DNA of 11,016 nt from UBA5070 sp035352895 (lineage in GTDB: Bacteria > Fibrobacterota > Fibrobacteria > UBA5070), in NCBI GenBank assembly GCA_035352895.1, contig DAOPYN010000089.1, positions 1-11,016 of the forward strand, written 5' to 3'. Both the position numbers and the translations under genes were made by a program. Shown piece by piece: positions 1 through 6,443 of the stretch (positions are counted from its first letter, which is position 1; each line of letters starts with the position of its first letter). The notes under the pieces are model-generated. The model was not told the origin of the DNA and did not search any database. It was given only the letters and a program-made list of their open reading frames with translations.

Positions 1-24
1 AAATGAAATCTCCGGCTCAGAATG

Positions 25-46
25 GCTGAAATTCGGATTTTTCAGC
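25..46 (-). terminator. weak hairpin downstream of the toxin/immunity operon
   Basis: A 7-bp inverted repeat (GCTGAAA at 25-31 pairing with TTTCAGC at 40-46, 8-nt loop) lies about 90 nt beyond the last minus-strand stop codon. There is no T-run after it on the minus strand, so intrinsic termination is only possible, not shown. Nothing else in bases 1-132 looks like a gene or an RNA. Confidence 0.2.
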
Positions 47-132
47 GTCCTGCTAGCTGCTGGAAGAATCGCCTTGTTTCGATCTCAAAGAGGGGTGCAA
101 CCTTTTTGTAAGCCACACCCAACGCGAAATCG

Positions 133-378
133 CTAGATGTAATCCATTATCGAGACGCCTTGTTCTTTTTGATATTTGGCGATATTGCCACAGATATCAC
201 CAGAAAGTTGCATCCCATATTTCTCATCGGTCAGAATCTTGGTTTTCTGTTCTTCGGTAAGCTTTATTGTCACCGAAGAATAACATCCCGAGACAGGCAT
301 TACCAAGGTCTCGAAAAGGTACTCGCCTTTCGATTCCCAAAGATAGAACATCCCACCTCCTTCCAAGATCAAATTCAT
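133..378 (-). CDS. small immunity-like protein, paralogue 1
   Basis: This is an 81-aa acidic protein with no signal peptide or membrane segment, so it is probably cytoplasmic. It aligns without gaps over 81 residues to the gene at 440-697, with 51 identities by direct count (about 63%). Two blocks are nearly invariant: FETLVMPVSG followed by YSSV in the middle, and NIAKYQKEQGVSI near the C-terminus; the stretch between them is the most variable. I chose the ATG at 378 because AGGTG (384-388) sits 5 nt upstream of it; an in-frame GTG at 384 overlaps that site. It is the last gene of the minus-strand operon, 61 nt after its paralogue. Position directly behind a toxin-like gene, small size, acidity and tandem duplication with a divergent patch suggest an immunity protein. 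I do not recognise the family by name. Low GC matches the toxin C-terminus. Confidence 0.75.
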   Translation of the reverse strand: MNLILEGGGMFYLWESKGEYLFETLVMPVSGCYSSVTIKLTEEQKTKILTDEKYGMQLSGDICGNIAKYQKEQGVSIMDYI

Positions 379-439
379 TGTCACACCTACTTTGACTGCA
401 CAACAACCACCTGAGGCGCCACTTTAATCAAAAAAGAGC

Positions 440-697
440 TTAGAGGTAATCCGCGATGGAAACACCTTGCTCTTTCTGATACTTCGCTATATTGTGATTT
501 ATTTCTGTCGCCAACAGAAAAGCATTTTGATGATCTTCAAGCAGTCGCTTTGTTTGCTCTTCATTTAACCTAATCGCAACCGAAGAGTAAAACCCAGAAA
601 CAGGCATCACCAAAGTCTCAAAGATATACTCTCCTTCTGATTCCCAAAGGAAATAGTGGCCGATGCTCTCAATGATTAAGTTCATTTCTCTACTCAT
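440..697 (-). CDS. small immunity-like protein, paralogue 2 (probable cognate immunity)
   Basis: This is an 85-aa protein, the closer of two tandem paralogues to the toxin-like gene, starting 21 nt after its stop codon. The start is taken as the ATG at 697, where AGGTGG (703-708) gives a 5-nt spacing; an in-frame GTG at 706 lies inside that ribosome binding site and is unlikely. It shares the FETLVMPVSG/YSSV and NIAKYQKEQGVSI blocks with the downstream copy and differs mainly around residues 48-66. Predicted as a short beta-rich N-terminal half (WESEGEYIFETLV) followed by helices. In polymorphic toxin loci the gene immediately after the toxin usually encodes the antidote that binds and blocks the C-terminal domain, and that is the inferred role here. 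A family of small regulatory proteins is the alternative. Confidence 0.78.
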   Translation of the reverse strand: MSREMNLIIESIGHYFLWESEGEYIFETLVMPVSGFYSSVAIRLNEEQTKRLLEDHQNAFLLATEINHNIAKYQKEQGVSIADYL

Positions 698-718
698 TAC
701 TTCCACCTTTCTGTGTTG

Positions 719-3418
719 TCACTTTTGATCGATCATCGGATTGATTCTGGATCCTGGGGCATCTTGACCTGAGCTATTCTTTAGCGCTCTCATAGCAAAA
801 AACGCAACGGTATCAGCAACAATTCTTTCAGATTTCGGCGTCTTTTTCTCAATCGAAACCCTCTCGAAAGTAGCATTTACGGAGGATGTCTGATCGATAA
901 CACCTTCAGTCATCCCTTTTGGAGTATGTGCATCCGGCCTCCAATCGCTGTTTGCAAAACTTTCGTTCCCATTGGATGGCCTTAAATTCAACTCTGGCTT
1001 GAGTTCAAGGGTAACCAAAATCAAATCCTGGGGATGCAATTCGCCATCCTTCATAATATGCCATCCATTCTCAGGAATCCCGAGCGCGATTTCGTACTTC
1101 GCCAAATCGGAACCACACTCCTCAAAAACCTTCAATGCTGTGCTGCGCGTGACAATAAACTGTGAGCCATGAGCATGGTGTGGTGGGTTTGGAGGAGCAC
1201 CAATTGATCTATATGCATTGATGAATCTCTGAAAGTTTAGCTCTGTTATATAATAGGAAACCTTTCCATCCTTCATCATGACCTTTTCCCACGCGGCGAA
1301 CTGAGCATCGGTCCAGTATGCAGATTTCGGAGGACGCTGATATTGCGGCGTCGCCCGAATGCGCTCAAAGAGCTCTTGATCCATCCCAAATTGAGGCGGA
1401 ACGGCTTCATTTTCTGGCTTCCCTTGAGTTTCGGATTCTTCAGGCCTCGTTTCCGATTTTTTCGTCTCTTTCTCGGGCGGGATTTCTCCATCCTTTTCCG
1501 GCAAGCTTCCTTTTGGTCGCTTTCGGCTCACCACCGTCTCGTGCCGTTCGCCGTCGGCCGCCCCGGGAATCTCGTCCAAATTTAACTCCGACTTCGATTC
1601 GGAAGACTTTCCGTTTTCCGTTGCCGTCTCCGCATGGGGGGTTTCGAGATGCTCTCCTGAACCGGCATTTGGCTTCTCCCCTACAGGGAGTTCCCGCCCA
1701 CCTACGCTCGTTCCGTCCGTTTTCCCCGATGTTTCCGGATGACCTGCCAGAGGCTTCGGTGATGGGGTTGCCGCCGGAGGCTCTGCCCCTTCCATGTGCA
1801 CCTGCTGTGACAGATCCCGTCGCATAATCAGGAACATGAGGGCATCCTGGACAAGAAGCATCCCCAGAACCTTGGTGAGTTCAGCCACCTTCTCGCCTGT
1901 GGTCAGGTCCTTGCGGTTGGCGATCGCCAAGATCCCGGCACCAGCTTGCACATGGCAAGCAACGATCATGAGGAATCCACCCGAGAGCTCGATTCTCCCG
2001 AGCATGGACATCTTCTTGCCGTTGGCGATCACGGTTTCCAGCATTTTCCCCACCCCGATCACCTTCACGATTTCGCCCTGAGGGGCAATCTTGGGAGAAG
2101 GAGATCGCATCCCCAGAATGGAAAAGGCCACCACCGCCAAATCCATTCCGTTCATCAGCCAGTCGTGCAGGGTGTTGTACCCCTGGTTCCAGCGCTGGTA
2201 GATTCGAAGCCCTGAACTCGCCGCAAAGCAGAGATTGGACCCGATCTTTCCCACGCCTTTGAGCAATGGGTGCGGAGCCAATTGAAGAGCCATCAACCCG
2301 GTGCCCGCATACTGGAGGCCTTCGACGAACACATCGAGGTCCGTCTGGCCAGAGGTACCAAAGGACCCATGGATCTCGAAGGGCTCGTTTTCCACAACCA
2401 CCCGCCAGTGGACGGAGCCGCGCGGGTAGCGGTTACCGTCTTCCCAGGCTTTGAACGCCTTCCGGATCGCCTTCTCGTTGCCGTGGCCTACTTCGACAGA
2501 TCCGCCAACGAACCACCCGGTGAATCCTTCGATTTCCGGGCAACTCCAATCTGTTAGATGCCATTTTCCGTCAACAATGGACAGGAAGACGCGCAGTCGG
2601 AAATTCAGCATGGACTTCAGATCGGTGAACAGAGCTTGAACGGGGATTCGCTTGAGGCCCTTGCTCGGCTCGAGCCGTTTCTCCAGGCGGGAACGCAAAA
2701 GTTCCGCATCCGTCCCTTTGCGAGCCAGCTCCCTTGGCCCGGACGACTCGGATGCTCCTCCGCAACTTTCCCCGGAAGCATCGCTTTCCAGGCACTGATT
2801 CAACCGATTCAGGTAGGCATCCGGGTCGATGCGGCCATCGGGTAGGATATCCTTGAACAGGTTCCATGTTTCCATGGTCGCACCCACCAGGCGCATGGAG
2901 CAGGACTCCCCTCGCAGCCGGTTGTAGGCGATGAGGGTCCACTTCCCCGGGAACAAATCGTTGGTTTTCAGGTAGCTGCCATTGCCACGAAACACCTTCC
3001 AGGTCGAACCTGCGGCAATTCCAAGATGTCCCTCTCCGCTGATGAGCGTCCACTTCCACCCGGGCTCCGGGAACAAGGCATCGTCGCCCATCTGGGTGTC
3101 GACGATCTTGAATTCCAGATCCTGTCCCACCAGATAGGCCACTTCCGAACTGCTTTTAGATGCTTTCTGCTGGAAGAAATCCTGGAATGAGCAAACCATC
3201 TTGAACCTTGCGGGTCGATTTGGCCGCGACGGCGGGGGCAACGATACCGCCTTGGGCATGACGTCCAATGGCAGCGAAGATGGCATCCCGATTGCTCCTG
3301 GGGATTTCTGACGTGCAGCCTCCGTCATCTGCCCTTGAACTGTCCTGGTCCGGTCGGCGGGAGACTCGAGGGTGGTCCAGGGCTGATCGGTGGCCCGATC
3401 AAACAACATGCCGCTCAT
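719..3418 (-). CDS. polymorphic-toxin-like effector with variable C-terminal domain
   Basis: This is an 899-aa protein. The ATG at 3418 overlaps the upstream stop as ATGA and has a perfect AGGAGG 7 nt away; a longer reading from 3574 would run through the upstream gene. Layout by residue: 1-75 Pro/Ser-rich leader; about 90-185 a beta-rich, perhaps Ig-like region (VGQDLEF, WKWTLISGEG, FPGKWTLIAYN); 185-365 mixed, with a second beta segment; about 366-440 and 475-535 hydrophobic stretches that could insert in a membrane; 541-676 a long linker rich in E, K, P, S and G; 677-899 a C-terminal domain. That domain contains HHAHGSQF (747-754), YEIALGIPENGW (775-786) and GNE..AN..W followed by TPKGMTEGVID. 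I associate this order of motifs with toxin C-termini of Rhs-type and similar proteins, from memory, but cannot name a catalytic activity. Two immunity-like genes follow. No PAAR or VgrG motif was seen. Confidence 0.8.
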   Translation of the reverse strand: MSGMLFDRATDQPWTTLESPADRTRTVQGQMTEAARQKSPGAIGMPSSLPLDVMPKAVSLPPPSRPNRPARFKMVCSFQDFFQQKASKSSSEVAYLVGQDLEFKIVDTQMGDDALFPEPGWKWTLISGEGHLGIAAGSTWKVFRGNGSYLKTNDLFPGKWTLIAYNRLRGESCSMRLVGATMETWNLFKDILPDGRIDPDAYLNRLNQCLESDASGESCGGASESSGPRELARKGTDAELLRSRLEKRLEPSKGLKRIPVQALFTDLKSMLNFRLRVFLSIVDGKWHLTDWSCPEIEGFTGWFVGGSVEVGHGNEKAIRKAFKAWEDGNRYPRGSVHWRVVVENEPFEIHGSFGTSGQTDLDVFVEGLQYAGTGLMALQLAPHPLLKGVGKIGSNLCFAASSGLRIYQRWNQGYNTLHDWLMNGMDLAVVAFSILGMRSPSPKIAPQGEIVKVIGVGKMLETVIANGKKMSMLGRIELSGGFLMIVACHVQAGAGILAIANRKDLTTGEKVAELTKVLGMLLVQDALMFLIMRRDLSQQVHMEGAEPPAATPSPKPLAGHPETSGKTDGTSVGGRELPVGEKPNAGSGEHLETPHAETATENGKSSESKSELNLDEIPGAADGERHETVVSRKRPKGSLPEKDGEIPPEKETKKSETRPEESETQGKPENEAVPPQFGMDQELFERIRATPQYQRPPKSAYWTDAQFAAWEKVMMKDGKVSYYITELNFQRFINAYRSIGAPPNPPHHAHGSQFIVTRSTALKVFEECGSDLAKYEIALGIPENGWHIMKDGELHPQDLILVTLELKPELNLRPSNGNESFANSDWRPDAHTPKGMTEGVIDQTSSVNATFERVSIEKKTPKSERIVADTVAFFAMRALKNSSGQDAPGSRINPMIDQK

Positions 3419-4575
3419 CGAGATCCCTCCTCTTCGCCCTCTGGATCGAGGGTGAACGTGCTGATACCCAACCCCGCCAACCCCCAAAGGATGTCGAGCT
3501 CCTCCACGCATTCTTGCTTTCTGGCCAACTCCTCCACTTCCTCCTTGAGATCGCTCCCGAAAATGCCTCCCCATTTTTTGTCGTAGTGTCGCTGGGCCAG
3601 GCGAAGCAGTGGATAGGGCTCGTGGAGAAGTCCCACCACCATTGCCGCATTCTTTTCCTTGATGGCCTTCCGAAAATCGAGGGCAATCAATTGCCCCTCG
3701 ATGCTTTCTGGATCGAGGTACGTGACCGAGTAAGGGCCTGGAGGGATTTCCACCTCGTCCTTCCCTTCATCGTCCAATTCGCCTTTGTGCTCAAAGCCGT
3801 TCTGTCCACGGAGCAGATAACGTTCCTCCTCGATCGGCTCGCCGCGATCGTTCTTCAGCACGATTTCCACCGTCACCTTGTCCTGGTGCTTGGCGCGCTT
3901 GTGGGGTGTCGCGCGCTCCTCTTCGGAGTCCCCATCCCAGTCGGGGACCAGGTCGGGCATCGTGAGATCCCAGCCGGACAGGTCAAAATCCGGCAAGGTG
4001 AAATCCGGGAGATCCGGAAAGCGGAATCCCGGCATTCCCGGTAGCGATGGCATGCCAAACGACGGCAAATCGGGCAGACCAGGCATATCGGGAAGGGACG
4101 GCAAGGACGGGGCCGACAATCCCGAGAATGGGTTGCCCATATCTGGCATGGAAGGAAGGTCCGGAAGCCCCGGCATGGAGAGGCTGGGCAGGGAGACATC
4201 CGGCATTCCCACCGACGGAAGGCTCGGCATCGAGGGAAGGGAAGGCAGCGAAAAACCCGAGCCACCCGAACCGCCCGGCAACGACAGGTCCGGCGCATGG
4301 ATGTTGGGGGCCGGGATGTTCTTCAGGTCGTTCGCCGACACCTCGCGCGACACCTGCAGGTCGCCGCCCACGCCGGTGGGGTTGTGGATGGTGCCGTCCA
4401 GCCGCACCGAGGGATTGTTGGGATCAAAATGCTGGGGCGCGCCAATCCCGACGTTGCCCTGGGCAAGACCCGATCCCACATCCTGCCCCACGTGGGTGGG
4501 AACGACCTCCGCCTTGGGAGGGTCGGGAACCTTGGGGATTTCAGGAAGACCGTGGGAAGGAAGTCCAAAGGCCAT
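3415..4575 (-). CDS. protein with Ser/Asp-X-Pro triplet repeats and C-terminal charged domain
   Basis: This is a 386-aa protein of unrecognised family. The ATG at 4575 has AAGGAG 9 nt upstream and lies 3 nt after the stop of the preceding gene. Residues 1-95 are Gly/Pro/Asn-rich without a clear domain. Residues about 96-212 are an almost regular tripeptide array (SLP, SMP, GLP, DLP, GMP), which would favour an extended polyproline-like rod. Residues 215-232 are charged. Residues 232-290 look like a small beta domain (VTVEIVLKNDRGEPI ... GPYSVTYLD), resembling carboxypeptidase-regulatory or SpaA-like modules. Residues 293-365 are helical and charged (LIALDFRKAIKEKNAA, DLKEEVEELARKQE). There is no signal peptide, so export, if any, would be by a dedicated secretion machine. 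Sandwiched between a peptidoglycan-binding-like protein and a toxin-like protein, it may be an adaptor, spacer or structural partner for the effector. This role is inference. Confidence 0.75.
   Translation of the reverse strand: MAFGLPSHGLPEIPKVPDPPKAEVVPTHVGQDVGSGLAQGNVGIGAPQHFDPNNPSVRLDGTIHNPTGVGGDLQVSREVSANDLKNIPAPNIHAPDLSLPGGSGGSGFSLPSLPSMPSLPSVGMPDVSLPSLSMPGLPDLPSMPDMGNPFSGLSAPSLPSLPDMPGLPDLPSFGMPSLPGMPGFRFPDLPDFTLPDFDLSGWDLTMPDLVPDWDGDSEEERATPHKRAKHQDKVTVEIVLKNDRGEPIEEERYLLRGQNGFEHKGELDDEGKDEVEIPPGPYSVTYLDPESIEGQLIALDFRKAIKEKNAAMVVGLLHEPYPLLRLAQRHYDKKWGGIFGSDLKEEVEELARKQECVEELDILWGLAGLGISTFTLDPEGEEEGSR
3426..3431 (-). promoter_or_regulatory. ribosome binding site fixing the toxin start
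   Basis: A perfect AGGAGG on the minus strand lies 7 nt before the ATG at 3418. It sits inside the last codons of the upstream gene, whose TGA stop (3415-3417) overlaps the ATG. This supports translational coupling and rules against the 52-residue longer start at 3574. Confidence 0.8.
3940..4290 (-). repeat. in-frame Ser/Asp-hydrophobic-Pro triplet array
   Basis: Codes residues about 96-212 of the 386-aa protein. The unit is three residues, [S/D/G/F]-[L/M]-P, with drift into FPDLPDFTLPDFDL at the end. At DNA level it is an imperfect 9-nt periodicity and not an exact tandem repeat, so the protein pattern is probably selected and not the product of recent slippage. Confidence 0.8.
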
Positions 4576-4578
4576 GGC

Positions 4579-6099
4579 TCAGCTCTCCTTGGATGCGGCG
4601 CGATGGACCACGCCAGGTTCTGTCGTGATGGCGGGGATCTCCACCACAGGATCGCTCACGCGAAAATCTCCTTCGAAGACATGGAGCCGGTAGGTGCCGC
4701 GCGGAAGGTTCTCCAGCACCACCCAACCGTGGTCGTCGGCCAAGGATTCCACCACCACGGGGCCGGACAATTTCACGCGTGCGTTGGGAACGGCGATGTC
4801 GGCGTCGTTGACCACCTGCACCCGCAAGGAGTGGAGCTCGAAGAGGTCGTCACCTTGGATGCACTCCTTCCAGGCTTTCCAGGCCTTTGGCTCCAACCGG
4901 TCGCCGACAGGCTCGGGATCCAGGCGGGGCTTGAAGAACAGGACCTCAAGCGCAGGGACAGATTCCGACTTCTCTTCCGGAGTCCGATCGCGCGTCAAGG
5001 CCCGCACCTGGCATCCCTTGGCCACCGTGGTGCCTTCCTGCGAGAAGTACGCCCGCAGCAATTCCTTGCGGGTGGGGGAGTCGAGCGTTCCTGTCGGAGA
5101 AATGGGCGACGCCTTGCCCGAGGGGTCCTGTTGGAAGGCGCGCAAGGCAGCTTCCGTGGCGGTGTCCATCAGGCCGCTGCATTGCCCTTGGAAAAGCTTG
5201 AGCCCCGAAAGGATCAGCTGCGCCTCGCGCAGACCCAGCCGCTCCTTGGCGGGGGTGTCGGGCGCAAACATCGGAAGCCACTCTTCCCATTTGTTGGTGA
5301 GGAGTGCCGACAGCGCCTTCGCCCTCCGCAAGGCCAAGGAGGAATCCTCCCCTGCCCCGATGGGCGCGACCACCACCACGAAGTCGCGGGGCGAAGCGAC
5401 GTGGCGCTCCACCACCTTGCGCACACCGGCGATCGCGGCGGGCAGCAAAAAGGCTTTCCCTTCGTCGAAGAGGGATCCCTGGAGGGTCCACCGTAAGCCC
5501 GTGGTGGGATCGGCCAGGGCTGGCAAGGCTTGCGAAGGCACCTTTTGGCTGGCTGCAAGGTTCTGGGCCAGGGCGCGGAGGTAGATCTGCGCGCCAGGTT
5601 CCATTCCCCCGATCACTTCCTTCTTGGAGAGCCGAAAGACAACCTCCACCATCTGCCGCGCACGCGGCTCCAAGCCCACCACCAGAGGACTTCCGCAGGG
5701 CTCTTCCGCATCGCATCCCTTCTCGCGGTGGATGGTCACCAAGCCGATCTGGATGGACCCCGGCGCCTCCACCGGGCCCGTCCGCTCCACCTCGCAAGCC
5801 ACCCGCACCGGCTTGCATAAGTCGATGGGAGCCGCATCCAGCAAACGGCACGACAGGATCCGCACGGAAGCTTCGGTGGCGTTGGATTCCTCTGGCCATG
5901 GGTCTTCCTCGCGGAGCTTGGCCAGGTAGGTGGAGGTGTCGTAGACCTTCTTGCTGGGATCGGCCATACCGCGTCGGGTGCGGGCGGCGATGGCCTCCCA
6001 ATCCAGGTCGGCATTGGGCTTGGCGGTGGAAATGTCCAGCAGGCTGGGCTCGTGGGGGTCGCGCGAAAACGGGGCGCCGAACCGATGGGACGGATGCAT
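4579..6099 (-). CDS. OmpA-like/peptidoglycan-binding-like protein, first gene of the effector operon
   Basis: This is a 506-aa protein without an evident signal peptide. The start is taken at ATG 6099, where GGAAAGG gives 8-nt spacing; ATG 6105 is in frame but only 2 nt from that site, and ATG 6183 has no good site. Residues 80-200 form a Cys-containing beta-rich region. Residues 205-300 match the pattern of an OmpA-like domain (GSLFDEGKAFLLPAAIAGVRKVVERH, then SSLALRRAKALSALL and GLREAQLILSGL), but the usual TD-x-x-G segment that binds peptidoglycan peptide is replaced by VAPIGAGED. Residues 298-352 resemble a peptidoglycan-binding repeat (GLMDTATEAALRAFQ, then GTLDSPTRKELL). Residues 422-490 look like a carboxypeptidase-regulatory or SpaA-like beta-sandwich (LRVQVVNDADIAVPNARVKLSG, LENLPRGTYRLHV). 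From memory, proteins of this OmpA/peptidoglycan-binding layout occur beside VgrG in type VI effector islands. A role in effector loading or envelope docking is inferred. Confidence 0.78.
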   Translation of the reverse strand: MHPSHRFGAPFSRDPHEPSLLDISTAKPNADLDWEAIAARTRRGMADPSKKVYDTSTYLAKLREEDPWPEESNATEASVRILSCRLLDAAPIDLCKPVRVACEVERTGPVEAPGSIQIGLVTIHREKGCDAEEPCGSPLVVGLEPRARQMVEVVFRLSKKEVIGGMEPGAQIYLRALAQNLAASQKVPSQALPALADPTTGLRWTLQGSLFDEGKAFLLPAAIAGVRKVVERHVASPRDFVVVVAPIGAGEDSSLALRRAKALSALLTNKWEEWLPMFAPDTPAKERLGLREAQLILSGLKLFQGQCSGLMDTATEAALRAFQQDPSGKASPISPTGTLDSPTRKELLRAYFSQEGTTVAKGCQVRALTRDRTPEEKSESVPALEVLFFKPRLDPEPVGDRLEPKAWKAWKECIQGDDLFELHSLRVQVVNDADIAVPNARVKLSGPVVVESLADDHGWVVLENLPRGTYRLHVFEGDFRVSDPVVEIPAITTEPGVVHRAASKES

Positions 6100-6230
6100 G
6101 ACCATGGCCTTTCCGGGCAACCGGCGGGAAGCCGGTCGCGAAGGGGTTCTCCAGACCGCCGGGAGGACCTCGCAAAAGGCCATACCGGCGTTGTTCTGAA
6201 GAGAAGATCGCCAATCGCCGCCGGAAAATC

Positions 6231-6246
6231 TGTGATCCAGATCACA
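6231..6246. promoter_or_regulatory. CRP-type operator 1
   Basis: TGTGATCCAGATCACA is a perfect match to TGTGA-N6-TCACA, the CRP consensus, and close to the ideal TGTGATCTAGATCACA. An FNR site would need TTGAT-N4-ATCAA, so CRP-type specificity is favoured. Its centre is 139 nt upstream of the leftward operon's chosen start, a distance that would allow activation from about -60 if a leader of about 70-80 nt exists. A CRP/FNR-family regulator is the inferred ligand; cAMP dependence in this organism is unknown. Confidence 0.7.
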
Positions 6247-6258
6247 CTCCGCTTTGGA

Positions 6259-6274
6259 TGTGATCTGGATCACA
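6259..6274. promoter_or_regulatory. CRP-type operator 2
   Basis: TGTGATCTGGATCACA is again a perfect TGTGA-N6-TCACA site and the exact reverse complement of operator 1. The centre-to-centre distance is 28 bp (12 bp between sites), about 2.7 helical turns. Its centre is 177 nt upstream of the rightward start codon. Paired sites in a divergent region suggest co-operative binding or control of both directions. Confidence 0.7.
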
Positions 6275-6312
6275 CGACCCCTGGCGACCTCAGCAGAGGA
6301 CCTTTCTCCACG

Positions 6313-6329
6313 CGGCGTACAAAACGCCG
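6313..6329 (+). other. short hairpin in the leader region
   Basis: CGGCGT at 6313-6318 pairs with ACGCCG at 6324-6329 around a 5-nt ACAAA loop. There is no T-run on either side. It may be a protein-binding palindrome or a leader-RNA hairpin of the rightward gene, or chance in GC-rich DNA. Confidence 0.2.
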
Positions 6330-6443
6330 GGCGCCCATAAATTCTACGCTTTGCCCCCTGTACGTGCGCTTGCAACCTGCCGTCACCGACGTGCGACCAA
6401 GGTCTGATCCGAAGATCCACCCACCAGCCAGGAACCGCCGACC

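Larger units (their letters stand above)
6100..6443. promoter_or_regulatory. divergent intergenic control region
   Basis: This stretch of 344 bases lies between the first codon of the leftward operon and that of the rightward gene. It contains two CRP-type palindromes and a short hairpin, both listed separately. I could not find a convincing -35/-10 pair in either direction; GGTATGG near 6180-6185 on the minus strand and CATAAATT near 6336-6343 on the plus strand are only weak -10 candidates. No small ORF with a ribosome binding site and no RNA gene was seen here. Confidence 0.6.

Noticed and set aside
379..439. A terminator between the two small paralogues (T-run on the minus strand)
   Set aside because: The six-T run just after the first paralogue's stop has no stable GC-rich stem in front of it.
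3419..3574. A 52-residue N-terminal extension of the toxin-like protein
   Set aside because: It overlaps the upstream gene in another frame, is Arg/Gly-rich, and the ATG at 3418 has a perfect ribosome binding site.
3268..4044. A 258-codon open frame on the plus strand
   Set aside because: It lies antisense to the ends of two well-supported minus-strand genes, has no ribosome binding site and no protein-like domain pattern. High GC removes stop codons in shadow frames here.
719..4575. PAAR, VgrG or LXG delivery motifs in the effector proteins
   Set aside because: I looked for PAAR-type Gly-rich repeats and LXG-type N-terminal helices and saw none, so no secretion type is assigned.
4297..5496. 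A 399-codon open frame on the plus strand
   Set aside because: Antisense to the OmpA-like gene and the triplet-repeat gene; its translation is rich in His, Arg and Gly as expected for a shadow of GC-rich coding DNA.
4946..6214. A 422-codon open frame on the minus strand in another frame of the 506-aa gene
   Set aside because: Composition is Arg/Gly/Pro/Ala-dominated with no motif, while the competing frame has clear domains and good junctions.
6231..6274. The mirrored pair read as one long hairpin or a terminator
   Set aside because: The two arms can pair over 16 bp, but each arm is itself a perfect CRP-type palindrome and no T-run follows on either strand, so operators explain it better.
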